From Bradyrhizobium sp. NAS80.1 (lineage in GTDB: Bacteria; Pseudomonadota; Alphaproteobacteria; Rhizobiales; Xanthobacteraceae), in the NCBI RefSeq assembly GCF_001908205.1, contig NZ_LGHL01000046.1, positions 1 to 64,000 on the forward strand: 64,000 bases of DNA. Direction: 5' to 3'. A program made the position numbers and the translations under genes. Positions 51,237-60,398 of the stretch are shown piece after piece. The notes under the pieces are model-generated. The model was not told the origin of the DNA and did no database searches. It saw only the letters and a list, made by a program, of their open reading frames with translations. How positions within the stretch are numbered: the first letter of the stretch is position 1; every line of letters starts with the position of its first letter.

Positions 51237-51716
51237 TCACGAAGCCGCGGCATTCGCGGCCACGGGCCGCGCCGCGGGCGTCCAGCGATAGGCCGCGCCA
51301 AAGCGGTTCCAGACATTGATCGAGGCGACCGCCGAGGTCAGGTACATCAGCTCCGTCTCGGAGAATTCACGGGACGCTTCGGCGTAAACCTCCTCGCTGA
51401 CGCCGTCGGGCAGGAAGGTCAGCGCCTCGGCCCACGCAAGCGCCGCGCGCTCGCGGGCGGAAAAGATCGGCGCCTCGCGCCAGACCGCGACCAGGTTGAG
51501 CTTGTCCACGGGAACGCCGATCCGTTCCGATAACAGGATGTGATGCTGCACGCAGAAGGCGCAGCCATTGATCTGCGAAGCCCGCAGCTTGACCAGTTCG
51601 AGAAGCTGCTTGTCGAGGCCGGCCTTGCCCGCAACCTGTCCCAGCGCCAGTACCAGATCATACGCATCGGGCGCGATCTTCTTGAAATCTTCGTATTCGC
51701 TGCGGGCGTGAGACAT
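51237..51716 (-). CDS. Carboxymuconolactone decarboxylase (AhpD-like) family protein
   Basis: 159 residues: LLELVKLRASQINGCAFCVQHHILLSERIG carries the CxxC and His of peroxidase-type CMD proteins (AhpD-like). ALAWAEALTFLPDGVSEE follows. Likely an alkyl-hydroperoxidase-type redox enzyme. Divergent from the MarR gene across a palindrome. Confidence 0.9.
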   Translation of the reverse strand: MSHARSEYEDFKKIAPDAYDLVLALGQVAGKAGLDKQLLELVKLRASQINGCAFCVQHHILLSERIGVPVDKLNLVAVWREAPIFSARERAALAWAEALTFLPDGVSEEVYAEASREFSETELMYLTSAVASINVWNRFGAAYRWTPAARPVAANAAAS

Positions 51717-51737
51717 TGCCGTTCACCTCGTGTCATT

Positions 51738-51770
51738 GTAAGAGTGCTTATACTGTATAAGAGCTCTTAC
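51738..51770. promoter_or_regulatory. MarR operator palindrome in the divergent promoter
   Basis: GTAAGAGTGCTTATA (51738-51752) and TATAAGAGCTCTTAC (51756-51770) are 15-base arms, complementary at 13 positions around CTG, ending at the base before the marR-type ATG. It fills the 54-bp space between the CMD-cupin operon and the MarR gene, so one regulator can control both directions. Confidence 0.75.
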
Positions 51771-52301
51771 ATGGCACGCAAGTCCGCTGACATCAAAAGA
51801 CCGAAAACCGCGGGCAAGACGCCCGCGCATGCCGACGACGGCGCCGTTCGCTTGCCCGCGCCCGGCGAAGGCAAGCGCGGCGAGCAAGGCTATCTCGGAT
51901 ACCTCCTGCGCCAGGCCCATGCCGCAGTCCGGCTGACGATGGAGCGAACGCTCGCCGACCTCGGCGTGACGTCACCGCAATTCGCGGTGCTGACCATGCT
52001 CAATGCCTATCCAGGCCTGTCCGGTGCCGACGTCGCCCGCCTCACCTTCCTGACCCCCCAGACCGTTGGCGTGATCATCCGCAACCTCGAACGCGATGGT
52101 GCAATCGAGATGACGCCTCATCCGGTCCATGGCCGCATCCAGCAATGGACGCTGACGCCGCGAGGCACGACGCTGCTGAAGGCGTGCCGGGAACGCGTGA
52201 TCGCATTGGAGAAGCGCCTCGCCCGAGGCCTGGACGCGAAGGCGGAGACTACGATCCGGCGCTGGCTCGCCGGCATCGCGGCCGAGTTGCAGGACGACTA
52301 A
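51771..52301 (+). CDS. MarR-family transcriptional regulator
   Basis: 176 residues. A disordered basic N-terminus of about 45 residues, then a winged helix: LADLGVTSPQFAVLTMLNAYPGLSGADVARLTFLTPQTVGVIIRNLERDGAIEMTPHPVHGRIQQWTLTPRG (read in parts). Probably senses an oxidant or phenolic compound and controls the divergent CMD-cupin operon. The ATG touches the operator. Confidence 0.88.
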   Translation: MARKSADIKRPKTAGKTPAHADDGAVRLPAPGEGKRGEQGYLGYLLRQAHAAVRLTMERTLADLGVTSPQFAVLTMLNAYPGLSGADVARLTFLTPQTVGVIIRNLERDGAIEMTPHPVHGRIQQWTLTPRGTTLLKACRERVIALEKRLARGLDAKAETTIRRWLAGIAAELQDD

Positions 52302-52359
52302 GCGGGCAACGCTAGTCGCCGCGGCGGCGCCTAAAATTGGAGTCTCATCCGCGGAAGGC

Positions 52360-52611
52360 CTACCCGTCCTTCAACGCTTTCTTGACCTCACCGTCAGGCC
52401 AGGTCTCGCCCACCGCGATCACCCGGACGCGGCTTTGATCGGCGCCGTTCACCAGCACATGCGAACTCACCCGGTCGCCGCTCGGCTCAAGGCGCAGATC
52501 GGTTTCGGGCTTCCAGCCCAGCGTGGCCACGAGATCACCGGGAAAAATCTGCCATTGCGAACCGTCGTCGAGTTCGACCACATGGCTTTCCGCATGTGCG
52601 CGTATCTTCAT
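52360..52611 (-). CDS. Small hypothetical protein
   Basis: 83 residues from MKIRAHAESHVVELDDGSQWQIFPGDLVATLGWKPETDLRL. Beta-rich, no recognised family. DDGSxWxIFPGD is reminiscent of short domains in rhizobial hypothetical proteins. The in-frame ORF further upstream has no supporting signal. Confidence 0.55.
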   Translation of the reverse strand: MKIRAHAESHVVELDDGSQWQIFPGDLVATLGWKPETDLRLEPSGDRVSSHVLVNGADQSRVRVIAVGETWPDGEVKKALKDG

Positions 52612-52724
52612 TCCACCCCGAATTCTCTGGCTGTATGCGGAGGTTGGCCCCCGGCGACGAGCCGGAGGCCTGCTGCGTCTCTCCTCCAATGTCGTGCGAA
52701 GGGAATGCAGCAGTGCGACACTTT

Positions 52725-52769
52725 GTTCCGGGAACGCGGGGTCGACGGCCTGCCTCGCGTTCCAGGAAC
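52725..52769. repeat. Intergenic palindrome
   Basis: GTTCCGGGAACGCGGGG and CCTCGCGTTCCAGGAAC pair over 17 bases with two mismatches around an 11-base loop, about 40 bp before the lytic transglycosylase gene. Probably a repetitive extragenic palindrome. Confidence 0.6.
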
Positions 52770-52807
52770 CGACTCACAGGGGCCATGTTTCCCGCTACAA
52801 TAGCGCC

Positions 52808-54037
52808 ATGAAACAAGCTGATTCCTCGGCCCATCTGACCCGCCGCGCCCTGCTCCAATCGACGCTCGGTGCGGCCGCTCTCCTCGCATTCCCGGCGCAC
52901 GTCCTCGCGTCGCCTCCGGGCTTCGACGAATGGCGCGAGGGTTTTCGCGCACGCGCTATGGCCAAAGGCATCTCGGCTGCGACCTGGCAGCGTGCGATGG
53001 CGCGGGTCGAACCGGACATGAGCGTGTTCAAGCAGATGCGCAATCAGCCGGAATTCCACGAGCAGGTCTGGCAGTACATCAACCGCCGCGTCTCGGACTG
53101 GCGCATCATCAACGGCAAGATCGCGCTGAAGAACAACGAGGCGCTGTTCGCGCGTATCGAGCGTGATTTCGGCGTCGAGCGCGGCACGCTGCTGGCGCTC
53201 TGGGGCGTGGAGTCCGCCTACGGCGATCCGCTGGTACAACAGAACCACATGACGCCGGTGTTTTCCTCGCTGGCCGCGCTCGCCTGGAACGAGCCGCGTC
53301 GCAAGGCCTATTGGGAGACCGAGCTGATCAACGCGCTGCGCATCGTTGACAAGGGCTGGAGCACGCCGGAGGAGATGCGGGGATCCTGGGCCGGCGCGAT
53401 GGGGCATTCGCAATGGATGCCGGAGGTCTGGCTCAATGTCGGCATCGACTATGACGGCGACGGCAAAGTATCGCCGTTCGGCAAGCCCGACGATGCGCTG
53501 GGCTCGACAGCAAAGTATCTCGTCAACCGCGGTAAGTGGCGCCGCGGCGAGCATTGGGGCTATGAGGTGCGCGCGTCCGGCGACATGAGTGGCAACCGGA
53601 CATATGCGGCATGGCAGGCGGCCGGCGTCACCCGCGCCGACGGCCAGCCGTTTCCCCAGCCGAACGCGTCGGCGCAGATGTGGACACCTGTCGCAGGCGG
53701 ACCGACGTTCCTGCTGGGGCCGAATTTCTACTCGGTGAAGAGCTACAATCCCTCGATGAATTATGCGCTGGCGATCTGCCATCTTGGCGACCGCTGCCTC
53801 GGTGCGCCGCCGTTCATCCAGCCATTCCCGGGCTCCGAGCGCGTGCTCACGCTCGCCGAGGTGCAGGAGATGCAGACGCGGCTGACAAAAGCCGGCTTCG
53901 ACACCGGCGGCACCGACGGCCGCGTCGGCAACGACACCATGAAGGCGATCAAGGATTTTCAGCAGCGCGCAGGGATTACGCCCGCGGATGGGTATGGCGG
54001 GTTGAAGGTGCTGGCGAAGCTGCGGCAGGGGTCGTAG
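52808..54037 (+). CDS. Lytic murein transglycosylase (MltB type) with peptidoglycan-binding domain
   Basis: 409 residues. A twin-arginine-like leader (LTRRALLQSTLGAAALLAFPAHVLA) precedes the SLT_2 domain: LLALWGVESAYGDPL (catalytic Glu), WAGAMGHSQWMPEVWLNVGIDYDGDG, and NPSMNYALAICHLGDR. A PG_binding_1 domain (VQEMQTRLTKAGFDTGGTDGRVGNDTMKAIKDFQ) ends the protein. Acts in the periplasm on peptidoglycan glycan chains. Confidence 0.93.
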   Translation: MKQADSSAHLTRRALLQSTLGAAALLAFPAHVLASPPGFDEWREGFRARAMAKGISAATWQRAMARVEPDMSVFKQMRNQPEFHEQVWQYINRRVSDWRIINGKIALKNNEALFARIERDFGVERGTLLALWGVESAYGDPLVQQNHMTPVFSSLAALAWNEPRRKAYWETELINALRIVDKGWSTPEEMRGSWAGAMGHSQWMPEVWLNVGIDYDGDGKVSPFGKPDDALGSTAKYLVNRGKWRRGEHWGYEVRASGDMSGNRTYAAWQAAGVTRADGQPFPQPNASAQMWTPVAGGPTFLLGPNFYSVKSYNPSMNYALAICHLGDRCLGAPPFIQPFPGSERVLTLAEVQEMQTRLTKAGFDTGGTDGRVGNDTMKAIKDFQQRAGITPADGYGGLKVLAKLRQGS

Positions 54038-54048
54038 GTGCAGATCCA

Positions 54049-54702
54049 ATGACCATCACCATCACCGCCTTTGAATGGTCACCGGACGGAGGCAAGGGAC
54101 TCGCGCGCGATACGCGCGTTCGCTGGGCGCTTGAAGAAGTCGGCCAACCTTACGAGGTCCGCCTTGTTTCGTTCGGTGCGATGAAGGAGCCCGCGCATCT
54201 GGCGCTTCATCCCTTCGGCCAGATTCCGACCTATGAGGAAGGCGATCTCGTGCTGTTCGAGACGGGAGCGATCGTGCTCCATATCGCCGAGCGTAATGCG
54301 GGCCTGCTGCCGGACGACGCCAATGCGAGGGCGCGCGCGATCACATGGATGTTTGCTGCGCTCAACACCGTGGAGCCGACGATCCTAGAACTTGCGACCG
54401 CCAAACTGCTGGAGGGCGACAAGCCCTGGACTAGGGAGCGCCTGCCTCTGGTCGTGGACCGTGTCCGCAACCGGCTGCAACAACTTTCCGTGCGTCTCGG
54501 CGATGCCGACTGGCTCGATGGCGCGTTCAGCGCTGGCGACCTGATGATGGTGTCGGTGCTACTCAGGCTGAAAGCTTCGGGCCTTCTGGGCGAATATCCG
54601 AACCTCGCTGACTACGTCGCCCGCGGCGAAGCGCGGCCCGCTTACAGGCGAGCTTTCGACGCTCAATTGGCCGTGTACACCGGCAAGCCACCCGCCGGCT
54701 GA
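54049..54702 (+). CDS. Glutathione S-transferase family protein
   Basis: 217 residues from MTITITAFEWSPDGGKGLARDTRVRWALEEVGQPYEVRLV, with HPFGQIPTYEEGDLVLFETGAIVLHIAE (glutathione site) and a helical C-terminal domain ending FDAQLAVYTGKPPAG. Twelve bases after the transglycosylase stop, so likely cotranscribed. Substrate unknown; distinct from the GST at 37459. Confidence 0.88.
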   Translation: MTITITAFEWSPDGGKGLARDTRVRWALEEVGQPYEVRLVSFGAMKEPAHLALHPFGQIPTYEEGDLVLFETGAIVLHIAERNAGLLPDDANARARAITWMFAALNTVEPTILELATAKLLEGDKPWTRERLPLVVDRVRNRLQQLSVRLGDADWLDGAFSAGDLMMVSVLLRLKASGLLGEYPNLADYVARGEARPAYRRAFDAQLAVYTGKPPAG

Positions 54703-54709
54703 TTGCCGC

Positions 54710-55507
54710 TCAGTGCCTATACTGCGGCTCCTCCGCATCGAGCTGGCGGCGGACGGCGGCAAGATGCAGACGCGCGGATTCGGAATCGCCCTCGCGCATC
54801 TGCCGGTAGGTTTCGGCGGCAATCGCGGCATCGACGGGGAGCACTTTCCGTCCTGTCGACATCGCCAGCACCTGCACCTCGGCAGCGCGTTCGAGGTAGT
54901 AGAGATCGTCCCAGGCCTCCGCGATGGTCGGGGCCAGCACCATCACGCCGTGATGCTTCATGAAGACGATGTCGGCATCACCCACAGCCGATGCGATCCG
55001 GGCGCCTTCGCGGCTATCCAGCGCGAGGCCGTTGTAGTCGCGATCGACCGCCGTGCGGCCGTAGAATTTCAGTGCGGTCTGGCCGGCCCAGATCAGGGGA
55101 TCGCCCTCCGTCATCGACAGCGCCGTGGCATAGGGCATGTGGGTGTGGAAGGCGACCTTCGCGCGCGGCAGGCGCTTGTGCATCTCGGCATGGATGTAGA
55201 ACGCGGTCGCCTCTGGCACGCCCTCGCCGTCGAGCACATTGCCGTGGAAATCGCAGATCAGGAGTTTTGACGCGGTCAGCTCGCGGAAGGCGTAGCCATA
55301 GGGATTGACCAGGAAGAGATCGTCATGGCCGGGCACCACGGCCGAGAAGTGGTTGCAGATGCCTTCCTCGAAACCGTTGCGCGCGGCCATGCGGAAACAG
55401 GCGGCGAGGTCCTCGCGCGCCGCGCGGATCGCATCGGTCGCAAGGTCCGGCCGGTTCGAGCGGAACGGCCCCGGTGTGGATGACGAAGAGTGAAGGCTGT
55501 GCGCCAT
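54710..55507 (-). CDS. Class II aldolase/adducin family protein
   Basis: 265 residues from MAHSLHSSSS. NGFEEGICNHFSAVVPGHDDLFLVNPYG, AFHTHMPYATALSMTEG, and DIVFMKHHGVMVLAPTIAEAWDDLYYLERAAEVQ supply the three His zinc ligands and Glu. Related to fuculose-phosphate aldolase; many such rhizobial proteins are of unassigned substrate. Confidence 0.9.
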   Translation of the reverse strand: MAHSLHSSSSTPGPFRSNRPDLATDAIRAAREDLAACFRMAARNGFEEGICNHFSAVVPGHDDLFLVNPYGYAFRELTASKLLICDFHGNVLDGEGVPEATAFYIHAEMHKRLPRAKVAFHTHMPYATALSMTEGDPLIWAGQTALKFYGRTAVDRDYNGLALDSREGARIASAVGDADIVFMKHHGVMVLAPTIAEAWDDLYYLERAAEVQVLAMSTGRKVLPVDAAIAAETYRQMREGDSESARLHLAAVRRQLDAEEPQYRH

Positions 55508-55615
55508 AGCGAAGGAAACCCCTGTCGGTCGGAAGCTCCTCGCGTTGTACAGGGGCGACGCTCGCGCGTCAGCCCCTGCGGGCGCCACCCTGCCCTTCGC
55601 GCCTTGCGCGGCGGC

Positions 55616-56425
55616 CTATTGCCGTCGCGGCGCGCCGCCGGCATTGATGCCGCCGTCAATGACAAGCTCGCTGCCAGTGACGTAACGAGAGGCATCGGAG
55701 GCCAGATACAATACGCCAGAGGCAATCTCCGCAGCCTGGCCGGCGCGGCCGAGCGGTGCGACAAGTCGGGCGCGTTCCTCGGGATCGATCGGTGCGTTCT
55801 GGCCAGCGCCAGTCGCACCGGTCGGGATCTTGCCCCAAATCGGCGTATCGATGATGCCGGGATGAACGGAGTTAACGCGGATGCCGTCGCCGGCCGCCGC
55901 ACACTCCATTGCGATCGATTTGGCAAACAGCCGCACACCGCCCTTGGTCGCCGAATAGGCCGACAGCCCTGGCGCACCGCGCAGGCCCGCGAGCGAGGAC
56001 ATCATGACGATCGAGCCTCCGCCGGTCTTGCGCATCAAGGGCAGGCAATGCTTCACCGAGAGGAAGACGCCGTCGAGATTGATCGCGTTCTGCCTGCGCC
56101 AGTCATCAAGCGTCATGTCGACAATCGATGGCACTGAAATGCCGATGCCGGCGTTGGAGACCATAATGTCGAGCCGGCCATAGCGCTTTGCGATTTCGGC
56201 AACGATCTCGATCCAGCGCTCCTCGCTGGTGACGTCCTGCTCAAGGAAGATCGCCTTGCCGCCGGCCTTGGTGACGCGCTTGGCGAGCTCGGGGCCTCGC
56301 AATTCATCGATGTCGGTCGCAATGACGGTGGCGCCCTCGCGCGCGAACAGCTCGACGATCGCCTCGCCAATGCCCGAGGCACCGCCCGTTACCAGCGCGA
56401 CCTTGCCTTCAACCTGCCCTGCCAT
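55616..56425 (-). CDS. Short-chain dehydrogenase/reductase
   Basis: 269 residues. TGGASGIGEAI (NAD(P)-binding), NAGIG, catalytic Ser in MMSSLAGL, YSATKGG (YxxxK) and HPGIIDTPIW. Asp at ATDIDELR suggests NAD preference. GGGAG five bases upstream decides the ATG at 56425. Same strand as the aldolase, about 110 bp apart; the pair may be cotranscribed. Confidence 0.92.
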   Translation of the reverse strand: MAGQVEGKVALVTGGASGIGEAIVELFAREGATVIATDIDELRGPELAKRVTKAGGKAIFLEQDVTSEERWIEIVAEIAKRYGRLDIMVSNAGIGISVPSIVDMTLDDWRRQNAINLDGVFLSVKHCLPLMRKTGGGSIVMMSSLAGLRGAPGLSAYSATKGGVRLFAKSIAMECAAAGDGIRVNSVHPGIIDTPIWGKIPTGATGAGQNAPIDPEERARLVAPLGRAGQAAEIASGVLYLASDASRYVTGSELVIDGGINAGGAPRRQ

Positions 56426-56534
56426 GTTCACTCCCATTTTTTGTTGTTTGAGCGATCTATTTTTTGCGCATGATCGTGTCGGAGAACCGCTTCGCACTTT
56501 GCGCTAGCGCGGCCCTTCGGGTCCGGATCGTTCG

Positions 56535-58376
56535 CTATCTAATCACGGATGGCCCCTGGTCCGGTAGCGCGACATCGATGACGCGGAATTGCACGCGTTC
56601 GGCGCCCTGGTAGCGATCGACCGACAATGATCCCGCGACATGCAGTTGCTGGCCACGATTGGCGAGGAGCGCATTGCCGAGCTTCTGGCCGACCGATCGG
56701 AACGCGATGCCGTTGACGATCGCGCCGTCGCCGGACTTGAACCGTAGCCGCAGATGCGCCTGACCGACCTCGTCGGCATAGACGAGCTGGTGTGCCGGCA
56801 GCGCCAGCACCGGCTCCGGATTGCCGCTGCCGAAGGGACCGGCGCGGTTGAGCGTATTTGCAAGCTCCGTCGTCACTGCGCGCGCGGAGATCGCCCCGTC
56901 GATAGAGAGCTCGTTGACGTGGCGCGCCTCGGCGACATCGCGCGCCAGCGCATTTTCGAGATAGGCGCGAAATTCGGCGAGCTTCTCTTTTCTCAGCGTC
57001 ACGCCCGCGGCCATCGCGTGGCCACCGCCCTTCAGCAAAATGCCGTCGGCGACCGCCTGCCGCACCGCCCTGCCGAGATCGACGCCGGCGATCGAACGGC
57101 CCGAGCCGGTGCCTATGCCGCCAGGCTCGAGCGCGATGGCGAAGGCGGGGCGCGAAAATTTCTCCTTCAGGCGGGACGCGACGAGGCCGACCACACCGGG
57201 ATGCCATCCTTCGGAGGCCGTGACGATCACGCCGAGCTTGTCCTCGAGCCCGATCGAGGCCAGCGCCTCGGCCTCGGCCTGGGCTTCCGCCGCCTGCTCG
57301 ATGACGCGGCGCTCGCTGTTGAGCCGGTCGAGCTCCGCGGCGATCCGCGCGGCCTCGACGCTGTCGCCTTCGAGCAGCAGCCGCACGCCGAGATCAGCGC
57401 GGCCGATGCGGCCGCCAGCATTGACGCGTGGCCCGAGCATGAAGCCGAGATGCCAAGCCTCCGGCGGACCGTTGAGCCGGGCCACATCCATCAGCGCGGT
57501 GTGGCCGACATGGTCGCGCCGCCGCATCGCAATCAGGCCCTTGGCGACGAAAGCGCGGTTTAGACCGATCAGCGGCGCGACATCCGCAACCGTGCCTAGC
57601 GCGACGTGATGCAACATGCCGAGCAGATCGGGCTCGGGCATCTCGCTGCTCCAGAAGCCGCGCTGGCGCAGCTCGCGATTCACGGCGACCAGCGTGACCA
57701 GCACGAGACCGACAGCGGCGAGATGGCCGAGGCCGGAAAGATCGTCGAGCCGGTTCGGATTTACTAGTGCGTCGACCTCAGGCAGCTCTGTGCCGGCCTG
57801 ATGATGGTCGATCACGACGACGGACATGCCAAGCCGTTTCGCCTCGGCGAGCGGCTCGATGCTGGTGGTGCCGCAATCGACAGTGACCAGCAGCGTGGCG
57901 CCCTTTGCCGCCAGCCCACGAACCGCTTCGACGTTGGGGCCGTAGCCCTCAAAAATCCGGTCGGGAATGTGGATCAACGGATCGAGCCCGCAATGGCGCA
58001 GGTGCCAGGCGAGCAGCGCCGCGGAAGTCGCGCCGTCGACATCATAGTCACCGAAAATCGCGACCTTCTCGCCCTTCTCCGCGGCGTCCGCGATCCGCTT
58101 GGCGGCCGCTTCCATCTCCGTCACCGTGAAAGGATCCGGCAGGAGTTTTCGGATGGTCGGATCGAGGAAGTCGGCGACCGCGTCGATGTCGACGCCACGG
58201 CCAGCCAGCACCCGCGCCAGCAGCTCCGGCGATTGGTGCTGCTGCACGATGGCAAGCGCCTTGGCCGCCCCGCGCGCATCCAGCCGGTCGCGCCAGAGCT
58301 TGTCGGTGAGCGAGCGCGCCACGCCCAGGAACGCCTGGGGCATTTCGACGGGCAAGGCGGTGGCGGGCGGCGTCAT
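56535..58376 (-). CDS. recJ: Single-stranded-DNA-specific exonuclease RecJ
   Basis: 613 residues. DHH phosphoesterase motifs: VAIFGDYDVDGATSAALL, VTVDCGTTS, VVVIDHHQAG, ALGTVADVAPLIGLNR; DHHA1 domain with HPGVVGLVASRLKEKFSRPAFAI and GGGHAMAAG; then an OB-like C-terminus. 5'-3' exonuclease in recombination and repair. The start at 58376 gives normal family length; the longer frame to 58715 is unsupported. Confidence 0.96.
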   Translation of the reverse strand: MTPPATALPVEMPQAFLGVARSLTDKLWRDRLDARGAAKALAIVQQHQSPELLARVLAGRGVDIDAVADFLDPTIRKLLPDPFTVTEMEAAAKRIADAAEKGEKVAIFGDYDVDGATSAALLAWHLRHCGLDPLIHIPDRIFEGYGPNVEAVRGLAAKGATLLVTVDCGTTSIEPLAEAKRLGMSVVVIDHHQAGTELPEVDALVNPNRLDDLSGLGHLAAVGLVLVTLVAVNRELRQRGFWSSEMPEPDLLGMLHHVALGTVADVAPLIGLNRAFVAKGLIAMRRRDHVGHTALMDVARLNGPPEAWHLGFMLGPRVNAGGRIGRADLGVRLLLEGDSVEAARIAAELDRLNSERRVIEQAAEAQAEAEALASIGLEDKLGVIVTASEGWHPGVVGLVASRLKEKFSRPAFAIALEPGGIGTGSGRSIAGVDLGRAVRQAVADGILLKGGGHAMAAGVTLRKEKLAEFRAYLENALARDVAEARHVNELSIDGAISARAVTTELANTLNRAGPFGSGNPEPVLALPAHQLVYADEVGQAHLRLRFKSGDGAIVNGIAFRSVGQKLGNALLANRGQQLHVAGSLSVDRYQGAERVQFRVIDVALPDQGPSVIR

Positions 58377-59145
58377 GAGGCGAGACTGGTTTGAGGAACC
58401 CGGAGGCCCGACACAGCGCGTAGCGGCGATCGGCATGGCAATGACGATTGACCCGGAATCCCCCGGACTTTGCAACGTCCGCGCTGCACAAAGCAGTGGA
58501 TGGCTGCTCCACTGCACTAACTGGCTACCATTTAGGCATTCCGCAAAGCAGCGAATCAAACGGGCGTTGGGCGGAACCTTCACGACCAGACGCGCGCCGT
58601 TCATCGCCTTCCATACGCCCCCGGGCCACGAGACCATTCGGTGGTCTGGGCTGGTGCGAGGTGCTCGTCTGCGGGGCGTCAGGCTGTAAAACAAAAATCT
58701 GAAAAACAACCCCATGCAAAGTAACCGGAGGCGCCGGCATGGTAGGTTGCGCTCCCGCTAAAGCGTTTGACACGTCGGGCAAAACACCGGCAACCTGCGA
58801 TGGTTGCGTGGTCGGCCCACCTGACCGTTGGCGGTCGCGTGGTGGCGGGCGTATTTTGAAGAGCACCTCCGTCGGGCAAGACCCAGCCTATTGCTACCCT
58901 CCCTGTGCAAATTGACAAAGAACGATCTGTGGCAAACAGGCGAGCGTCACGGACACAGGGGATCGATCCCTGACCGTTTGTTGTCGCATTGCGACGAAAT
59001 GTCTTGAGCAGGTTCCGGCAACGCAAGCCGGTTTCAGGCAAGAGCTTGCCGCATTGCTCCTGTAAAACGCGGCTGACATCAGGAGAGCGCGGGCACCATC
59101 TGGCCTTGGTCATCTGACGCTCGCAAAATGCCGAGGGCACATGCC
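58377..59145. other. Gene-free stretch upstream of recJ
   Basis: No ORF on either strand looks coding by residue composition. It contains a hairpin GCAGTGGA-TGGCTGC-TCCACTGC at 58493-58515 and a near-palindrome CAGGGGATCGATCCCTG near 58959-58975. It may hold the recJ promoter and decayed sequence. Confidence 0.5.
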
Positions 59146-59889
59146 ATGAAGATTGTCGTGATCGGTGGGACCGGATTGATTGGATCCAAGCTCGTGGCGA
59201 AGCTCATGCAATCCGGCCACGAGGCCGTGGCAGCTTCGCCGAAATCAGGCGTGAACGCCGTGACCGGGGAGGGCCTCGCTGCTGCGCTGGCGGGTGCGGA
59301 TGTTGTCGTCGACGTTGCCAACGCGCCGTCCTGGGAGCCAGCCGCAGTGCTCGACTTCTTCCAACGTTCGAGCACAAATCTCGTCGCGACGGAGGGCGCA
59401 GCGGGCGTGAAGCATCATGTGGCACTGTCGATCGTGGGGACCGAACGGTCGCCCGACAACGCCTATTTTCGTGCCAAGCTCGCTCAGGAGACCATCATCA
59501 AATCCTCTTCGGTCCCCTATTCGATCGTGCGCGCCACCCAGTTCTTCGAATTCCTTGGTGCCATTGCTGAAACGGGTGCGATCGGCGGAAAGATTGTTGT
59601 TCCGTCGGCGCTGTTTCAGCCGATCGCAGCCGACGACGTGGTTGATCGCCTGGCTGAGGTCGCAACGGGCCAGCCGCTCAACGGCACGATCGATATCGCG
59701 GGGCCTGAGAAGGCTCCGTTCAATGAGTTCATCGCACGCCGCCTGAAGGCGTCCGGCGACACGCGTACGGTGGTGGGAGATCCAACCGCGCCGTATTACG
59801 GCGGCCCCATCGACGACAAATCGCTGAACCCGCTCGGCGAGGCGCGGCTCGGGAAGACGTCGCTCGCAGCATGGCTCGCGAGTCTCTGA
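59146..59889 (+). CDS. NAD(P)-binding NmrA/SDR-type protein
   Basis: 247 residues from MKIVVIGGTGLIGSKLVAKLMQSGHEAVAA (GxxGxxG). VALSIVGTERSPDNAYFRAKLAQETIIKSSSVPYSIVRATQFFEF is typical of atypical SDRs related to NmrA and ycf39. Probably a redox-sensing or flavin-reductase-like enzyme. About 50 bp precede a cupin gene in the same direction. Confidence 0.88.
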   Translation: MKIVVIGGTGLIGSKLVAKLMQSGHEAVAASPKSGVNAVTGEGLAAALAGADVVVDVANAPSWEPAAVLDFFQRSSTNLVATEGAAGVKHHVALSIVGTERSPDNAYFRAKLAQETIIKSSSVPYSIVRATQFFEFLGAIAETGAIGGKIVVPSALFQPIAADDVVDRLAEVATGQPLNGTIDIAGPEKAPFNEFIARRLKASGDTRTVVGDPTAPYYGGPIDDKSLNPLGEARLGKTSLAAWLASL

Positions 59890-59939
59890 GGACCCGTCAG
59901 TCCCGCAATCACGACAACCACGGCGATGAAGGAAACCAC

Positions 59940-60356
59940 ATGCGCAGATTGCTGATCGCAACGGCGGTTTATGCCGCATCTTTCCTGACGGCCCACGCAG
60001 CTGAGACGGCAGCACCATTGGCCAAGGTGACGGTCGTGTTCGACCAGGCGCTGCCGAACGTCCCGGGCAAAAGCATGAAGGGCGTGCTGGTCGAGTATGG
60101 TCCCGGAGGCTCCTCACCGGCCCACATCCACGCGCCCTCCGCCTTCATATACGCCACGGTCCTGGAAGGAGCGATCCGCAGTCAGGTCAATGACGGTCCT
60201 GCCAAGGTCTTTCACAAGGGAGAGAACTTCTTTGAAAAGCCCGGCGACCGCCATGCTGTCAGCGCCAATGCCAGCGATACCGAGTCCGCGAAGCTGCTTG
60301 CCGTCTTCGTCGTGGATACAGCCGACAAGGAGCTGACGACGCCTATCGTGAAGTAG
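59940..60356 (+). CDS. Exported cupin protein
   Basis: 138 residues with signal peptide MRRLLIATAVYAASFLTAHA, then a cupin: EYGPGGSSPAHIHAPSAFIYATVLEGAIRSQVNDGPAKVFHKGENFFEKPGDRHAVSANASDTESAKLLAVFVVD. GAAGGAAA precedes the ATG. Clearly paralogous to the cupin at 50712-51215 (shared LPNVPGK, EGAIRSQ/KGEIRSQ, HxVSANAS). Likely periplasmic. Confidence 0.88.
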   Translation: MRRLLIATAVYAASFLTAHAAETAAPLAKVTVVFDQALPNVPGKSMKGVLVEYGPGGSSPAHIHAPSAFIYATVLEGAIRSQVNDGPAKVFHKGENFFEKPGDRHAVSANASDTESAKLLAVFVVDTADKELTTPIVK

Positions 60357-60398
60357 CCCCGGATCAACAGCCCGCGTTGCAGGATCGAGACGCTCGCA

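Noticed and set aside
52535..54049. 504-codon open frame on the minus strand
   Set aside because: It lies wholly antisense to the lytic transglycosylase gene, which has signal peptide, catalytic and binding motifs. The antisense product is Arg/Leu/His-rich low-quality sequence typical of GC-rich shadows.
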